Positions 21,901 through 29,912 are shown, counted from the stretch's first letter. The stretch: DNA of 37,016 nucleotides from CAYSVN01 sp964434585 (GCA_964434585.1 CAYSVN010000004.1:1-37016); one strand, 5' to 3'. Translations and numbers: made by a program. Notes: a model not told the origin generated them from the sequence alone.

Positions 21901-24009
21901 ATGTATTACTACACTGTAGTTACCACCGCAAAATCGAGCATGCTGGCAGATGGTTTAACGTACGAATATGGTCATGATATTAGTATTGGCTGCCTAGTAA
22001 CAGTACCGCTGCGTAAGCAAACAGTAGAAGGAATTATTATTGCAAAAACAAATAGTAAGCCAGCTACAAGCTTTGAGTTAAAATCAATTACAAGCATTGT
22101 AGACAGCAGTCCTTTATTAAATACAACGCAAATAACCACCGCATTATGGTTAGCTAAATATTACGTAGCACCACTACGCAAAGTATTAAAGCTTAGTTTG
22201 CCCGGTGAACCTTGGAGTAAACTTCTGCCAGTAGTAGTAACTATGTACCGCTTAACAGACGAAGGCAGCAAGGCAGAACCAAAAGGAAAAAAGCAGCAAG
22301 CTGTTATTCAAGCGTTAATAGATGGGGACCTTAATCATAAGGCCCTAACAGCTATAGCTTCAACCGCTACGTTAAAAACAATGATGAACAGTGATTGGAT
22401 AGAGAGTTATCAGGACATTCCTTTAGTGCCACAGTTAGAAGTTCAAAAACCGGTAATGGCAAGGCTTTCGCAGCAGCAGCAAAAAGTGTATGAATCTATA
22501 AAAAATTCCAACAAACCAACACTACTCTTTGGTGTTACCGGTAGTGGTAAAACATTAGTGTATCAACATTTAATTGCTGACGCTTTAGCTAAAGGTAAGC
22601 AAGCATTAGTGTTGTTGCCCGAAATCCTGCTAACAGAATTTTGTGTAAATGACTACTACAACGTGTTTGGAAAAAATAGCGTAGCTATTATCCATAGTCA
22701 GCTTACCTTAAAGCAAAAACGTGATACCTGGCGTCGCATTAAAGCTGGTGAAGTAAGCGTTGTGCTAGGGTCTCGTTCGGCCTTATTTATGCCATTACAG
22801 CAACTTGGTATTATTGTGATTGATGAAGAACATGAATGGACCTATAAACAAGACCAGACCCCAAGGTACCATGCTCGTACTGTGGCAGAACAAATGTGCG
22901 CGGCACTAAATATTCCCCTAGTGCTTGGGAGCGCAACTCCAAGCTTGGAAACTTGGACCAAGGCAACCGGTAAACAGTACGCGTTAGCTACATTACCCGA
23001 ACGGTATGGATCACAAGACTTACCACCGGTAGAAATTATTGATTTAGGAGCTATTAACATGGGTAAAACTTATCCTATGTCTAAATATCTTAGCGACTCC
23101 ATAAGGTCCACGTTAGATAAGGGAGAACAGGTAGTTCTCTTTTTAAACCATCGCGGTTATGCATCTGCTGTTATGTGTATGAAATGCCGCCGCCGCCTAG
23201 TATCGCCAGCGTCTAATATGTCATTAACATTGCATGGTAATATGGTAGCTGGTAGTAAATTAGTAGACCATTTAAGTGGTGAGCAGTTTGATATTCCTCC
23301 ACATTGCCCAAGTTGTAGTAGTACAGAATTAATGCCTATTGGGGCTGGCACCCAAAAAATAGAGCAGCTACTTGCAACCATGTTCCCAGATGCTAATGTC
23401 CTACGTGCAGATCGTGACACACTTAAAAAACCTGGAGCAATTATACAATTGCTCGATAACATGCGTAGTGGCCATGGCGATATTCTTATTGGCACTCAAG
23501 CAGTAGTTAAAGGGCTTGATTTGCCAAATGTAACATTAGCAGCCGTGCTACTTGCTGATATTGGTCTTTCGCTTCCAACGTTTCGTGCTGGCGAGCGTGT
23601 TTTTCAGTTACTTACACAATTAAGTGGCCGTAGCGGTCGCCACAAGCCTGGTAAGGTTATTATCCAGACTTTTCGGCCCGATGCACCAGAAATTAAAGCA
23701 GCTGCGCAGCACAACAGCCAAGGCTATTTGGAGCAAGAGTTAAAAATGAGGCAACAGTTTAGCTATCCTCCAAGTGCAGAAATGATAAGGTTTTTACATA
23801 GAGGTGACGGTGCTAAGCAGAAAGCTCAGACGTTAAAACAAAGTATTTATAATGTTGATGCACAATGCTCTATTAGCGTTGCTCCTACAATGTACGGTGG
23901 TGGCAAGGTTTGGCACGTGCTTGTGCGTGGCCATAATTTACAAAAAATTATTGATGATATTGATCTGTATGGAGTAATTGTAGATCGTGATCCAATGGAT
24001 ATTTTATAG
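21901..24009 (+). CDS. priA: Primosomal replication restart helicase PriA
   Basis: A 702-residue superfamily 2 helicase that reloads the replisome at stalled forks. The N-terminal 3'-DNA-binding domain is followed by Walker A G-V-T-G-S-G-K-T (211-218), D-E-E-H (308-311), G-S-A-T-P-S-L-E, the zinc-binding insert, and G-A-G-T-Q-K-I-E and S-G-R-S-G-R-H in the second motor domain. Only four of the usual eight zinc-site cysteines are present: CMKC (426-429) and CPSC (469-472). The four that form the second zinc site in E. coli PriA are replaced by a C-less stretch that keeps L-T-L-H. A short N-terminal domain is also typical of reduced genomes. Confidence 0.95.
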   Translation: MYYYTVVTTAKSSMLADGLTYEYGHDISIGCLVTVPLRKQTVEGIIIAKTNSKPATSFELKSITSIVDSSPLLNTTQITTALWLAKYYVAPLRKVLKLSLPGEPWSKLLPVVVTMYRLTDEGSKAEPKGKKQQAVIQALIDGDLNHKALTAIASTATLKTMMNSDWIESYQDIPLVPQLEVQKPVMARLSQQQQKVYESIKNSNKPTLLFGVTGSGKTLVYQHLIADALAKGKQALVLLPEILLTEFCVNDYYNVFGKNSVAIIHSQLTLKQKRDTWRRIKAGEVSVVLGSRSALFMPLQQLGIIVIDEEHEWTYKQDQTPRYHARTVAEQMCAALNIPLVLGSATPSLETWTKATGKQYALATLPERYGSQDLPPVEIIDLGAINMGKTYPMSKYLSDSIRSTLDKGEQVVLFLNHRGYASAVMCMKCRRRLVSPASNMSLTLHGNMVAGSKLVDHLSGEQFDIPPHCPSCSSTELMPIGAGTQKIEQLLATMFPDANVLRADRDTLKKPGAIIQLLDNMRSGHGDILIGTQAVVKGLDLPNVTLAAVLLADIGLSLPTFRAGERVFQLLTQLSGRSGRHKPGKVIIQTFRPDAPEIKAAAQHNSQGYLEQELKMRQQFSYPPSAEMIRFLHRGDGAKQKAQTLKQSIYNVDAQCSISVAPTMYGGGKVWHVLVRGHNLQKIIDDIDLYGVIVDRDPMDIL

Positions 24010-24023
24010 ATAGTTGTGATTTT

Positions 24024-24299
24024 TTAACGATCTTGCAGGTAATGCTTTAGCTGCTTTTTTAAAAATCTCCATCCAGAACCACTTTTAAGAAATTTTTCAC
24101 GTCCAATGGCATCCATTTTATGAGTGTATGTTTCACAGTAGATAAGTTTCCATCCTCTTTCTTTCGCTGTAGATTTATTTTTATGTTGATTATGTTCAGA
24201 TAGTCTACGTTTTAAGTTGTTAGTATAGCCAATATACCATTTAGCATTTGGCACACTTTCAATTAAATAAACATGATACATAGCAGGTAAATATATCAT
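24024..24299 (-). CDS. GIY-YIG nuclease superfamily protein (UPF0213/YhbQ-like)
   Basis: A 91-residue single-domain protein. It has the G-I-Y/Y-I-G pair as Y-H-V-Y-L-I near residue 8 and W-Y-I-G-Y-T near 21, the R-R-L-S-E-H-N segment with the conserved Arg and His, and the E-K-F-L-K-S-G-S-G ending that carries the catalytic Glu. Small stand-alone members are common and mostly uncharacterised. The start at 24299 is supported by TATAAA ending 6 nt upstream. A related gene lies at 36686-36937. Confidence 0.9.
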   Translation of the reverse strand: MIYLPAMYHVYLIESVPNAKWYIGYTNNLKRRLSEHNQHKNKSTAKERGWKLIYCETYTHKMDAIGREKFLKSGSGWRFLKKQLKHYLQDR

Positions 24300-24305
24300 A
24301 CTATC

Positions 24306-24311
24306 TTTATA
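24306..24311 (-). promoter_or_regulatory. -10-like TATAAA for a predicted leaderless mRNA
   Basis: On the minus strand TATAAA, then GATAGT, then the ATG at 24299. No Shine-Dalgarno sequence. Confidence 0.5.
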
Positions 24312-24325
24312 ATATCATTATCTAT

Positions 24326-24458
24326 TTCAATTCTGTTACTACGTGTTTGGCGGCGCCACGTTAGTCGCTCGCCAAAGTCACGTAAAACTGCTGCGCAGCA
24401 CGTGACACTTAAAAAGCCGCATAGCGACTTTTACGTGGTGCCACGTGACAGAATTGAA
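24326..24458. repeat. Nested inverted repeats built from tRNA-Met sequence
   Basis: Outer arms TTCAATTCTGT (24326-24336) and ACAGAATTGAA (24448-24458). Inside are AGTCGCT/AGCGACT and GTCACGT/ACGTGAC around the palindrome GCTGCGCAGC. GCCACGTTAG near 24355 copies the 5' end of the nearby tRNA-Met in the opposite orientation. No open reading frame here looks real. Confidence 0.6.
24435..24458. repeat. 24-bp direct repeat of the tRNA-Met 3' end (outer copy)
   Basis: Identical over 24 bp to 24521-24544, which covers the encoded CCA, acceptor strand and half of the T arm of tRNA-Met. The 62 bp between the copies contain the minus-strand TCCTGAGCG...CGAAGGA repeat. This resembles an attachment-site duplication or the scar of a small insertion. 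Confidence 0.75.
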
Positions 24459-24478
24459 TCCTTCGGCTCCGCTCAGGA
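24459..24478 (-). repeat. Dispersed palindromic repeat TCCTGAGCG...CGAAGGA (minus copy)
   Basis: Reverse complement of the element at 20966-20990, with a G at the variable middle position. It lies exactly next to the duplicated tRNA end. Confidence 0.7.
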
Positions 24479-24521
24479 CCTCCCTCGGACTTATTCGCCC
24501 TTTGGAATATTGATAATAAAG

Positions 24522-24598
24522 TGGTGCCACGTGACAGAATTGAACTGTCGACCTCGGGCTTATGAGTCCCGCGCTCTAACCAACTGAGCTAACGTGGC
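24522..24598 (-). tRNA. tRNA-Met (anticodon CAU)
   Basis: A 77-nt cloverleaf with encoded CCA. Acceptor GCCACGT/ACGTGGC with discriminator A, D arm GCTCAGTTGGTTAGAGC, loop CTCATAA giving CAT, T arm GACAG/CTGTC. The 1-72 pair is G-C, unlike an initiator. The closing pair of the anticodon stem next to the loop is A-G. An elongator tRNA-Met is most likely; tRNA-Ile with a lysidine-modified CAU cannot be excluded. Confidence 0.9.
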
Positions 24599-24612
24599 AA
24601 TTTTGTTCAGCC

Positions 24613-24641
24613 AGTATGCTAAAAACTAACATAGTTTGCAA
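24613..24641 (-). promoter_or_regulatory. Promoter of tRNA-Met
   Basis: On the minus strand TTGCAA (24636-24641), 17 nt, CATACT (24613-24618), 14 nt before the mature 5' end. The same TTGCAA -35 occurs at the tRNA-Phe promoter. Confidence 0.65.
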
Positions 24642-24643
24642 TG

Positions 24644-25225
24644 TTATTTCTCTTCTAATTTTTTAAGAGCAGTTCCCAGTCGCTCTACAGCTAGTAGGCA
24701 ATCTTGTGCACGTGGGTTTTTAGGGTCAAGTTCCACGGCACGCTTAAACAAACTAGTGGCTTTATCAATATGTTGTAGCTGCAAGTAGGCTACACCTAGG
24801 TCGCAGAGTGTTAATGGATTGTTGTTATCTAAATTAAGCGAGCGTTCTAGTGTTACGACACCTTGGGGTTTTTCGCCTTTATTAAAGAGCGACCAACCAA
24901 GGCAGCGTAGAATTTCAGAGTTATTAGGCTTAACTTTATTAGCCTTAACAAGTGAGGTTACAGAATCTTCCCACTGTTGCTGGTGCGAGTAAATAAACCC
25001 AATAATATAATGAGCCATTGCGCTTTTAGGGTCTAATTTTAAAGCTTGTTTAGCAGCCTTTAAGGCGCGATCATAGCTTTCAAGGCTTAGTTCGCAGTCT
25101 GCAATTTCCTCAAACGCAAATAAGTGATTAGGATCCATGGCAAGAGCCTGTTCATAAAATATTATAGCCTTAGCGTATTCGCCTTGGTCTTTAAAATACT
25201 GTGCTTTGTCTAGAATACTTTGCAT
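24644..25225 (-). CDS. Tetratricopeptide repeat (TPR) protein
   Basis: A 193-residue soluble protein made almost entirely of five TPR units of 34 residues, with the recurring pattern A-x-x-x-x-x-x-A-L-x-L-D-P (A-M-D-P-N-H near 30, K-L-D-P-K-S near 64, K-P-N-N-S near 98, L-D-N-N-N near 132, L-D-P-K-N-P-R-A near 166). TPRs form a protein-binding superhelix, so this is an adaptor of unknown partner. It starts 3 bases after the small two-helix membrane protein gene, so the two are an operon. Confidence 0.9.
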   Translation of the reverse strand: MQSILDKAQYFKDQGEYAKAIIFYEQALAMDPNHLFAFEEIADCELSLESYDRALKAAKQALKLDPKSAMAHYIIGFIYSHQQQWEDSVTSLVKANKVKPNNSEILRCLGWSLFNKGEKPQGVVTLERSLNLDNNNPLTLCDLGVAYLQLQHIDKATSLFKRAVELDPKNPRAQDCLLAVERLGTALKKLEEK

Positions 25226-25228
25226 AGG

Positions 25229-25555
25229 TTAACCGGGTGGAGCAAATAATACATAAAGAATGAAATTAAGTATAGCCTCTGCACCCGACCCTAGCACAGC
25301 CCCAATTAAGGCACCAATCATAATAGACTTACCTTTAGATCTTGATTCTTCATGAATGGCAGAAAAAACATAGGTTAAAACTCCAACTAAAAAAATAGCA
25401 ATACAAACAGGGATGATAGAACTTGAAAGCAAATCAATAATACCTGCTATAAGTTTTCTTAAGCCTGTGCCAGCACTAGGGACAGTAAGACCTTGTCCAT
25501 AGGTGGTTACGGGCCTAAGAAGCAGTGCAGCAGCGATACTAATAATAATTTTCAT
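25229..25555 (-). CDS. Small two-helix exported membrane protein (VirB2/TrbC pilin-like?)
   Basis: A 108-residue protein: signal peptide (about 1-20, with T-T-Y-G-Q-G at the cleavage region), then two hydrophobic helices at about 43-66 and 78-103 separated by a polar loop E-E-S-R-S-K-G-K. This resembles VirB2/TrbC-type pilins or related small membrane proteins seen with type IV systems, but no secretion ATPase is nearby, so the match is weak. It is the first gene of a two-gene operon with the TPR protein. TATACT ends 6 nt before its ATG. Confidence 0.6.
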   Translation of the reverse strand: MKIIISIAAALLLRPVTTYGQGLTVPSAGTGLRKLIAGIIDLLSSSIIPVCIAIFLVGVLTYVFSAIHEESRSKGKSIMIGALIGAVLGSGAEAILNFILYVLFAPPG

Positions 25556-25561
25556 ATTGTT

Positions 25562-25567
25562 AGTATA
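25562..25567 (-). promoter_or_regulatory. -10 element TATACT for a predicted leaderless mRNA
   Basis: On the minus strand TATACT, AACAAT, then the ATG at 25555. Confidence 0.6.
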
Positions 25568-25611
25568 TCATTTAACATGTCTTAACCCTAGGCTAGCATG
25601 CAGAGGCGTAG

Positions 25612-25617
25612 TACTAT
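25612..25617 (+). promoter_or_regulatory. -10 element TACTAT for a predicted leaderless mRNA
   Basis: TACTAT, AGTGCT, then the ATG at 25624. It is divergent from the promoter at 25562-25567. Confidence 0.5.
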
Positions 25618-25623
25618 AGTGCT

Positions 25624-26358
25624 ATGTTAAAAAAGTATACTGTATTATGTTTACATGGCTGGGGCGGTAGTCCAGAGTCGTTTACGGAATTGGCACAAGC
25701 TTGTAAAGGCCTAGAAATAAAATTAAAAACCCCTTTTTTTCCAGGATTTTATCCTGGTCAGCCAGTAAAAAAAGCTTTAACTATGGAAGATTATACTCAG
25801 TGGTTAGACCAAGAAATTAAGAATGTACCAAAAGATTCACCATTGATATTATTAGGGCATTCTCATGGCGGTCGCACCATAGCTCATTGGTTAACCGATA
25901 ACACATTTGATCATAGCCGAGTGGTACATGTGCTATGGTGTGCACCAGCAATAATAGCCAACAAACAACAGTCTAAAAAAACACTTGGCTACCTTGGTGC
26001 TAAAATTGGCAATACCCTGCTTTCTGTACCGGGATTAAACATGCTAAAAAAACCAGCTCGAATATTATTATATAAAACATTAAGAGTACACGATTACGAG
26101 CAAGCTAGCTCTGTAATGCAGCAAACAATGCAAAATGTTATTAAGGCAGACTACACCGATAAACTCAGTGCTATTACCATGCCTATCGATTTATTTTGGG
26201 GTACAGAAGATAGCCTTACTCCATTTAAAGATGCTCTAGTTGTGCAAAAACAATTACCAAATAGCACATTACACACTATCCCTGGTGTGCGCCATGCTGT
26301 GCATCGCTACGCGGCAGACCAAATAGCTGCTACCATCACCACATTAATTAATGCTTAA
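25624..26358 (+). CDS. Alpha/beta hydrolase
   Basis: A 244-residue alpha/beta hydrolase. The oxyanion region is L-H-G-W-G-G near residue 10, the nucleophile elbow G-H-S-H-G-G places S80, the acid is the Asp in W-G-T-E-D-S near 205, and the base is the His in V-R-H-A-V-H near 225. The substrate is unknown; esterase or lipase-like activity is the default. It overlaps the Mur ligase-like gene by 8 bases, so it probably belongs to cell-envelope metabolism. Confidence 0.88.
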   Translation: MLKKYTVLCLHGWGGSPESFTELAQACKGLEIKLKTPFFPGFYPGQPVKKALTMEDYTQWLDQEIKNVPKDSPLILLGHSHGGRTIAHWLTDNTFDHSRVVHVLWCAPAIIANKQQSKKTLGYLGAKIGNTLLSVPGLNMLKKPARILLYKTLRVHDYEQASSVMQQTMQNVIKADYTDKLSAITMPIDLFWGTEDSLTPFKDALVVQKQLPNSTLHTIPGVRHAVHRYAADQIAATITTLINA

Positions 26359-27829
26359 TCAATTATTAACTATTATTGGCTTTATTTCACCACTGCTACT
26401 ATTTGCATGGCTTTGGCAAACAAAAGATTGGCGTATAGATAGGTTGCGCGAGCAGTTTCGAGAGACAGGCATTCTGCCAAACATATTTGGAAAACTTAGG
26501 CCGCTTATTATTATTATTTGCCTACCGTTGTTGGTATTAAGACCAAATTGGTGGCCACTGGTACCGTTACTAACTTTAGCAGTATTATTTACCATATATC
26601 TTGCAAAAAAACGTCAAAAATTTCCTAAAAAAACCTTTAAAACTCTTATTCTTTTAGGGCTATCTATCGGAATAAACTTATTGGTAATTTTTAGCATACC
26701 TAGTAACTGGTTACCGTTACTAACACTGCTACAGCCACTAGTTTTTTATGTTGCCTGGTTAATATTTTACCCAATAGACGTAGTGTTAAAAAATAAAATA
26801 AGAACAGCTGGTGCTACAATGCGAAGCCAATACTCAAACCTTAAGGTAGTTGGTATTACAGGCAGTGTTGGCAAGTCTAGCTGTAAAGAAATATTAGGTC
26901 ACTTACTTCAAGATAAAGATCCATTGGTTACTCCAAAACATATTAATACTGACTTAGGCGTTAGTAAGTGGCTACAAAATGTGCTGCCAACAATAAAGAA
27001 AGAGGAAGAAAAAATAGTCATTGTAGAAATGGGTGCTTACCGCCTAGGAGAAATTAAAACGTTGTGCGACATCGCGCAGCCGCAATACAGTATTATTACC
27101 GCATTAGGACAACAGCATATTGGCTTATTTGGCTCACAGGAAAAATTAATACAAGCAAAGTCCGAAATTTTTACAGCCTTGCCGCCAGATGGAATTGCAT
27201 TTATTGAGCAAGAAGCTAATTTTTCGAAGCAGGCATTAACATTTGCAAAAACAAACATTATAACCGTCGGTCCTCATACTAATATATTTGTAAGTGATGT
27301 CGTAGAGACTGAAGTAGGACAGTCGGGAATATTAAACATCAATAGTGCAAAGCAAGCATTTACCATTCCATTACACGGGCAGCAAGTACTACCTAGTGTC
27401 CTACTCTCGGTAGCCACTGCTATGCAGCTGGGAATTAAAATAGAGCGCATTATAGAATTACTGTCATCTATTCCCCTGCCAGACCAAACGTTCACCATTA
27501 TTAAAAAAGGTGATATTACCGTATTGGATGACTCTTATAATGCTAGTCCTAGTAGTTTTAAGGCAGCAATAAACTGGGCCAAAAAAAGGCCAGAAGAATT
27601 AAAAATCCTTGTAACCCCAGGCTTAATAGAACTAGGATCGGCAAGTAACAGTATTCACAAAGAATTAGGAGAGCTTTGTAGGGATGTATTTGCAGAGGTG
27701 ATATTTACTGGTAATGGTGATAAAAAAGCGTTTGAACAAGGTTATGGAAAAACGACACTACCGCGTTACAGTAAAAACATTGATGCAGATTTGCTTGTCA
27801 TTGAAGGTAAAGCGAATATTAATATTTAA
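26351..27829 (+). CDS. Mur ligase (MurF-like) with an N-terminal membrane domain
   Basis: A 492-residue protein. Residues 1-150 hold four or five hydrophobic helices and replace the usual MurF substrate-binding domain. The ligase core follows: P-loop G-I-T-G-S-V-G-K-S-S (168-177), T-P-K-H-I-N-T-D-L-G near 200, E-M-G-A-Y-R-L-G-E-I near 226 and L-D-D-S-Y-N-A-S-P (392-400), all as in MurF. The C-terminal domain is complete, ending L-L-V-I-E-G-K-A-N. It likely ligates an amino acid or peptide to a cell-wall precursor at the membrane, but it could join a different envelope substrate. It overlaps the upstream hydrolase gene. Confidence 0.85.
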   Translation: MLNQLLTIIGFISPLLLFAWLWQTKDWRIDRLREQFRETGILPNIFGKLRPLIIIICLPLLVLRPNWWPLVPLLTLAVLFTIYLAKKRQKFPKKTFKTLILLGLSIGINLLVIFSIPSNWLPLLTLLQPLVFYVAWLIFYPIDVVLKNKIRTAGATMRSQYSNLKVVGITGSVGKSSCKEILGHLLQDKDPLVTPKHINTDLGVSKWLQNVLPTIKKEEEKIVIVEMGAYRLGEIKTLCDIAQPQYSIITALGQQHIGLFGSQEKLIQAKSEIFTALPPDGIAFIEQEANFSKQALTFAKTNIITVGPHTNIFVSDVVETEVGQSGILNINSAKQAFTIPLHGQQVLPSVLLSVATAMQLGIKIERIIELLSSIPLPDQTFTIIKKGDITVLDDSYNASPSSFKAAINWAKKRPEELKILVTPGLIELGSASNSIHKELGELCRDVFAEVIFTGNGDKKAFEQGYGKTTLPRYSKNIDADLLVIEGKANINI

Positions 27830-28617
27830 GAAAACCCTTTCCTGTAAGCCTCAAGGTCTCTTAAGCATTTACTTAGTAGCGCTACTGCGTCATGACTACT
27901 TTCAGATCTGTCCAGCGCATCGTGCCCATCATTAGAGATATTCCAAAGAAATACAAAGCCTGTTTCCCGTGTATAAGAAACAGAAATAGAATAGGTATTT
28001 TCTTCGTCTTCTCGCATCCAAACTTCTGTACCTTCTTCTAAAGTATAAAGGTTGATGTACCCTTCTCTCTCAAGATAAAAAGCTAATCTACACCATTTTT
28101 CAAATTGTTGAGAGAATGTTTCTAGTCGACTTCGGATATCACAACTGTCAAAATCTTCAGTGTTAATTAATAGTTTTCTGGAAAAATTTCCAACATGACC
28201 AATAAAAAAACATTCTAGATTGTTGCCAACCTTTTGAATAATAACATTGTGGTCATTAATATTAATAATTACCTTGCTATTATCATTGTTTTTAATGATG
28301 CCAGGTTCTGTAAAAGAATCAAAAAGAGAAACCTCATCTTCGGAAAAAACTTTAACTTGTAATAAATTTCTTAGCTTAGCTAAAAATTGATGAAAAATAA
28401 CAATACGCGCTCCTTGAAGTTCAAACGATTGATGGTTATCTTTAGAATTAATAGTGCCAATTGCACTAAACTTACCTTCGTGCTCTGTTAGCTTTAAGTG
28501 AGCATTCGAATCTTCAGACGAACGAGACCACTCTAACTCCGCTGGTGAATGGGGCTGCATTCCATGAGAACGAAGTAGTTGTTCGTGTCCGTTGGTTACA
28601 TAATTAAATCTTTTCAT
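27826..28617 (-). CDS. Protein of unknown function, soluble
   Basis: A 263-residue soluble, acidic protein without signal or membrane helix. No family is recognised; alternating strand-like segments in the middle (K-V-I-I-N-I-N-D-H-N-V-I-I-Q-K-V) suggest beta structure. The ATG at 28617 is chosen because TCTATT at 28624-28629 ends 6 nt upstream; an in-frame ATG at 28650 would add 11 residues. The 3' end overlaps the Mur ligase gene by 4 bases in convergent orientation. It interrupts the plus-strand envelope genes and may be a later arrival. Confidence 0.6.
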   Translation of the reverse strand: MKRFNYVTNGHEQLLRSHGMQPHSPAELEWSRSSEDSNAHLKLTEHEGKFSAIGTINSKDNHQSFELQGARIVIFHQFLAKLRNLLQVKVFSEDEVSLFDSFTEPGIIKNNDNSKVIININDHNVIIQKVGNNLECFFIGHVGNFSRKLLINTEDFDSCDIRSRLETFSQQFEKWCRLAFYLEREGYINLYTLEEGTEVWMREDEENTYSISVSYTRETGFVFLWNISNDGHDALDRSESSHDAVALLSKCLRDLEAYRKGFS

Positions 28618-28667
28618 ATAAAAAATAGATTCTACTATATCACCCTTCATAAATATTGCAATATTGC

Positions 28668-28673
28668 TATACT
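28668..28673 (+). promoter_or_regulatory. -10 element TATACT for a predicted leaderless mRNA with GTG start
   Basis: TATACT, GCCTAC, then GTG at 28680. The upstream in-frame TTG at 28656 lies before this hexamer and would not be in the transcript. Confidence 0.6.
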
Positions 28674-28679
28674 GCCTAC

Positions 28680-29912
28680 GTGCAACCTATTCACCACACG
28701 TTTGGCCCACATGTAACGAAGCAATTTGCTTGGCATGCACTTAAGCTGCTACTGCAGCCCTGGGCTTATAAAAACGGTAAGGCGCCAGAGCAAGTACGTA
28801 AAAGGCTAGAAAAACACTTTGGTGGAAAAGCCTCTTTATTTATAAGTGGGCGCGATGGATTAAGAGCTTTATTAAAAGCACAATACCAAGAATGTGATGA
28901 AGTAATTTTACAGGGTTTTACCTGTATAGCGGTAACAAACGCCATTGTAGCAGCTGGATTAAAGCCGATTTATGCAGATTGTAGTCGTGAAACATTATGT
29001 ATGACAAAAAGCTCTGTAAAAAACGTTCTTTCGGCGAATACAAAAATGTTGGTGTTTCAATGTACATTTGGTTCTTATCAAGGCTTAAAAGAGGTGTACG
29101 AGTTATGTAAAACAAACAATATTAAACTTATTGCAGATATTGCACATGTTATTCCCGATGGTAACACGGCTATGAACCGGGAGTATTTAGAGGCTGTAAA
29201 AAACAATGCCGATTATGTATTTATGAGCTTTGGTAGAGATAAAGCAATAAGCAGTATTACCGGTGGAGCCATTGTAGATTTACATGGACAGCAGCAGTTT
29301 GATGAACACTTAGCAATGCCATCATTATTTAGTATTAAACGTTGGCTACTGTATCCGCTTTGGTACATTATTGCAAAGCCTTGGTACCATATTGCAATTG
29401 GTAAGGCAGTTATGCAATTTGCTGCAAAAACAAATTTGCTAGCGAAGGTATACTCTAAAAAAGAACGCGTTGGAACAATGGACGCCACTATTTATGGATT
29501 CCCTAATGCGTTAGCAGAAATTTGGCTAGCGCAATGGAAAAAATTGGCAGCTATTAATGGACATCGCTTTAGGTTAACAGAAAATTATTTAGCGCAGTTA
29601 GCTAGTAGTAAAGCTACCATTGGTAGTACATTTTTAGAACCAGCCAGCTATAACAGGCTACCATTATACATAGCAGATGCAGCCACTATGCGCCAAGAAC
29701 TAAAACAAAAACAAATTTATGTTAACGATGGTTGGTGTGAAGCTGTTGTGTGTCCAGTTTCTATAAAAGCGCAGTATACATATTATAATTCTGGCTCGTG
29801 CCCAGAGGCTGAGTGGATCGCGCAGCATATTATCTCGCTCCCCTGCCACCCAACTATGACTCCTGCACAACAAGAGCGACTTTTTACACACCTTAAACCT
29901 TACCTAACATGA
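28680..29912 (+). CDS. DegT/DnrJ/EryC1/StrS-family PLP-dependent aminotransferase
   Basis: A 410-residue fold-type I enzyme. I-S-G-R-D-G-L-R-A-L binds the cofactor phosphate, D153 in I-A-D-I-A-H pairs with the pyridine nitrogen, and K188 in S-F-G-R-D-K-A-I-S is the predicted PLP lysine. This fits the DegT family, which transaminates nucleotide-linked keto-sugars for surface glycans, though F-G-R-D-K differs from the common S-x-x-x-K so the substrate is uncertain. The GTG start at 28680 is set by the promoter. The TGA stop overlaps the ATG of the WecA-like gene. Confidence 0.85.
   Translation: MQPIHHTFGPHVTKQFAWHALKLLLQPWAYKNGKAPEQVRKRLEKHFGGKASLFISGRDGLRALLKAQYQECDEVILQGFTCIAVTNAIVAAGLKPIYADCSRETLCMTKSSVKNVLSANTKMLVFQCTFGSYQGLKEVYELCKTNNIKLIADIAHVIPDGNTAMNREYLEAVKNNADYVFMSFGRDKAISSITGGAIVDLHGQQQFDEHLAMPSLFSIKRWLLYPLWYIIAKPWYHIAIGKAVMQFAAKTNLLAKVYSKKERVGTMDATIYGFPNALAEIWLAQWKKLAAINGHRFRLTENYLAQLASSKATIGSTFLEPASYNRLPLYIADAATMRQELKQKQIYVNDGWCEAVVCPVSIKAQYTYYNSGSCPEAEWIAQHIISLPCHPTMTPAQQERLFTHLKPYLT

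Noticed and set aside
24402..24587. A 61-codon plus-strand open frame over the tRNA-Met region
   Set aside because: It runs through the repeats and the reverse complement of the tRNA, so it is not coding.
24326..24598. CRISPR-like repeats near tRNA-Met
   Set aside because: Only two direct copies exist, they derive from the tRNA end, and no regular spacing or cas gene is present.
25229..25555. Type IV secretion system based on the VirB2-like protein
   Set aside because: No VirB4, VirB6 or VirD4-like genes are nearby; the two-helix pattern alone is not enough.
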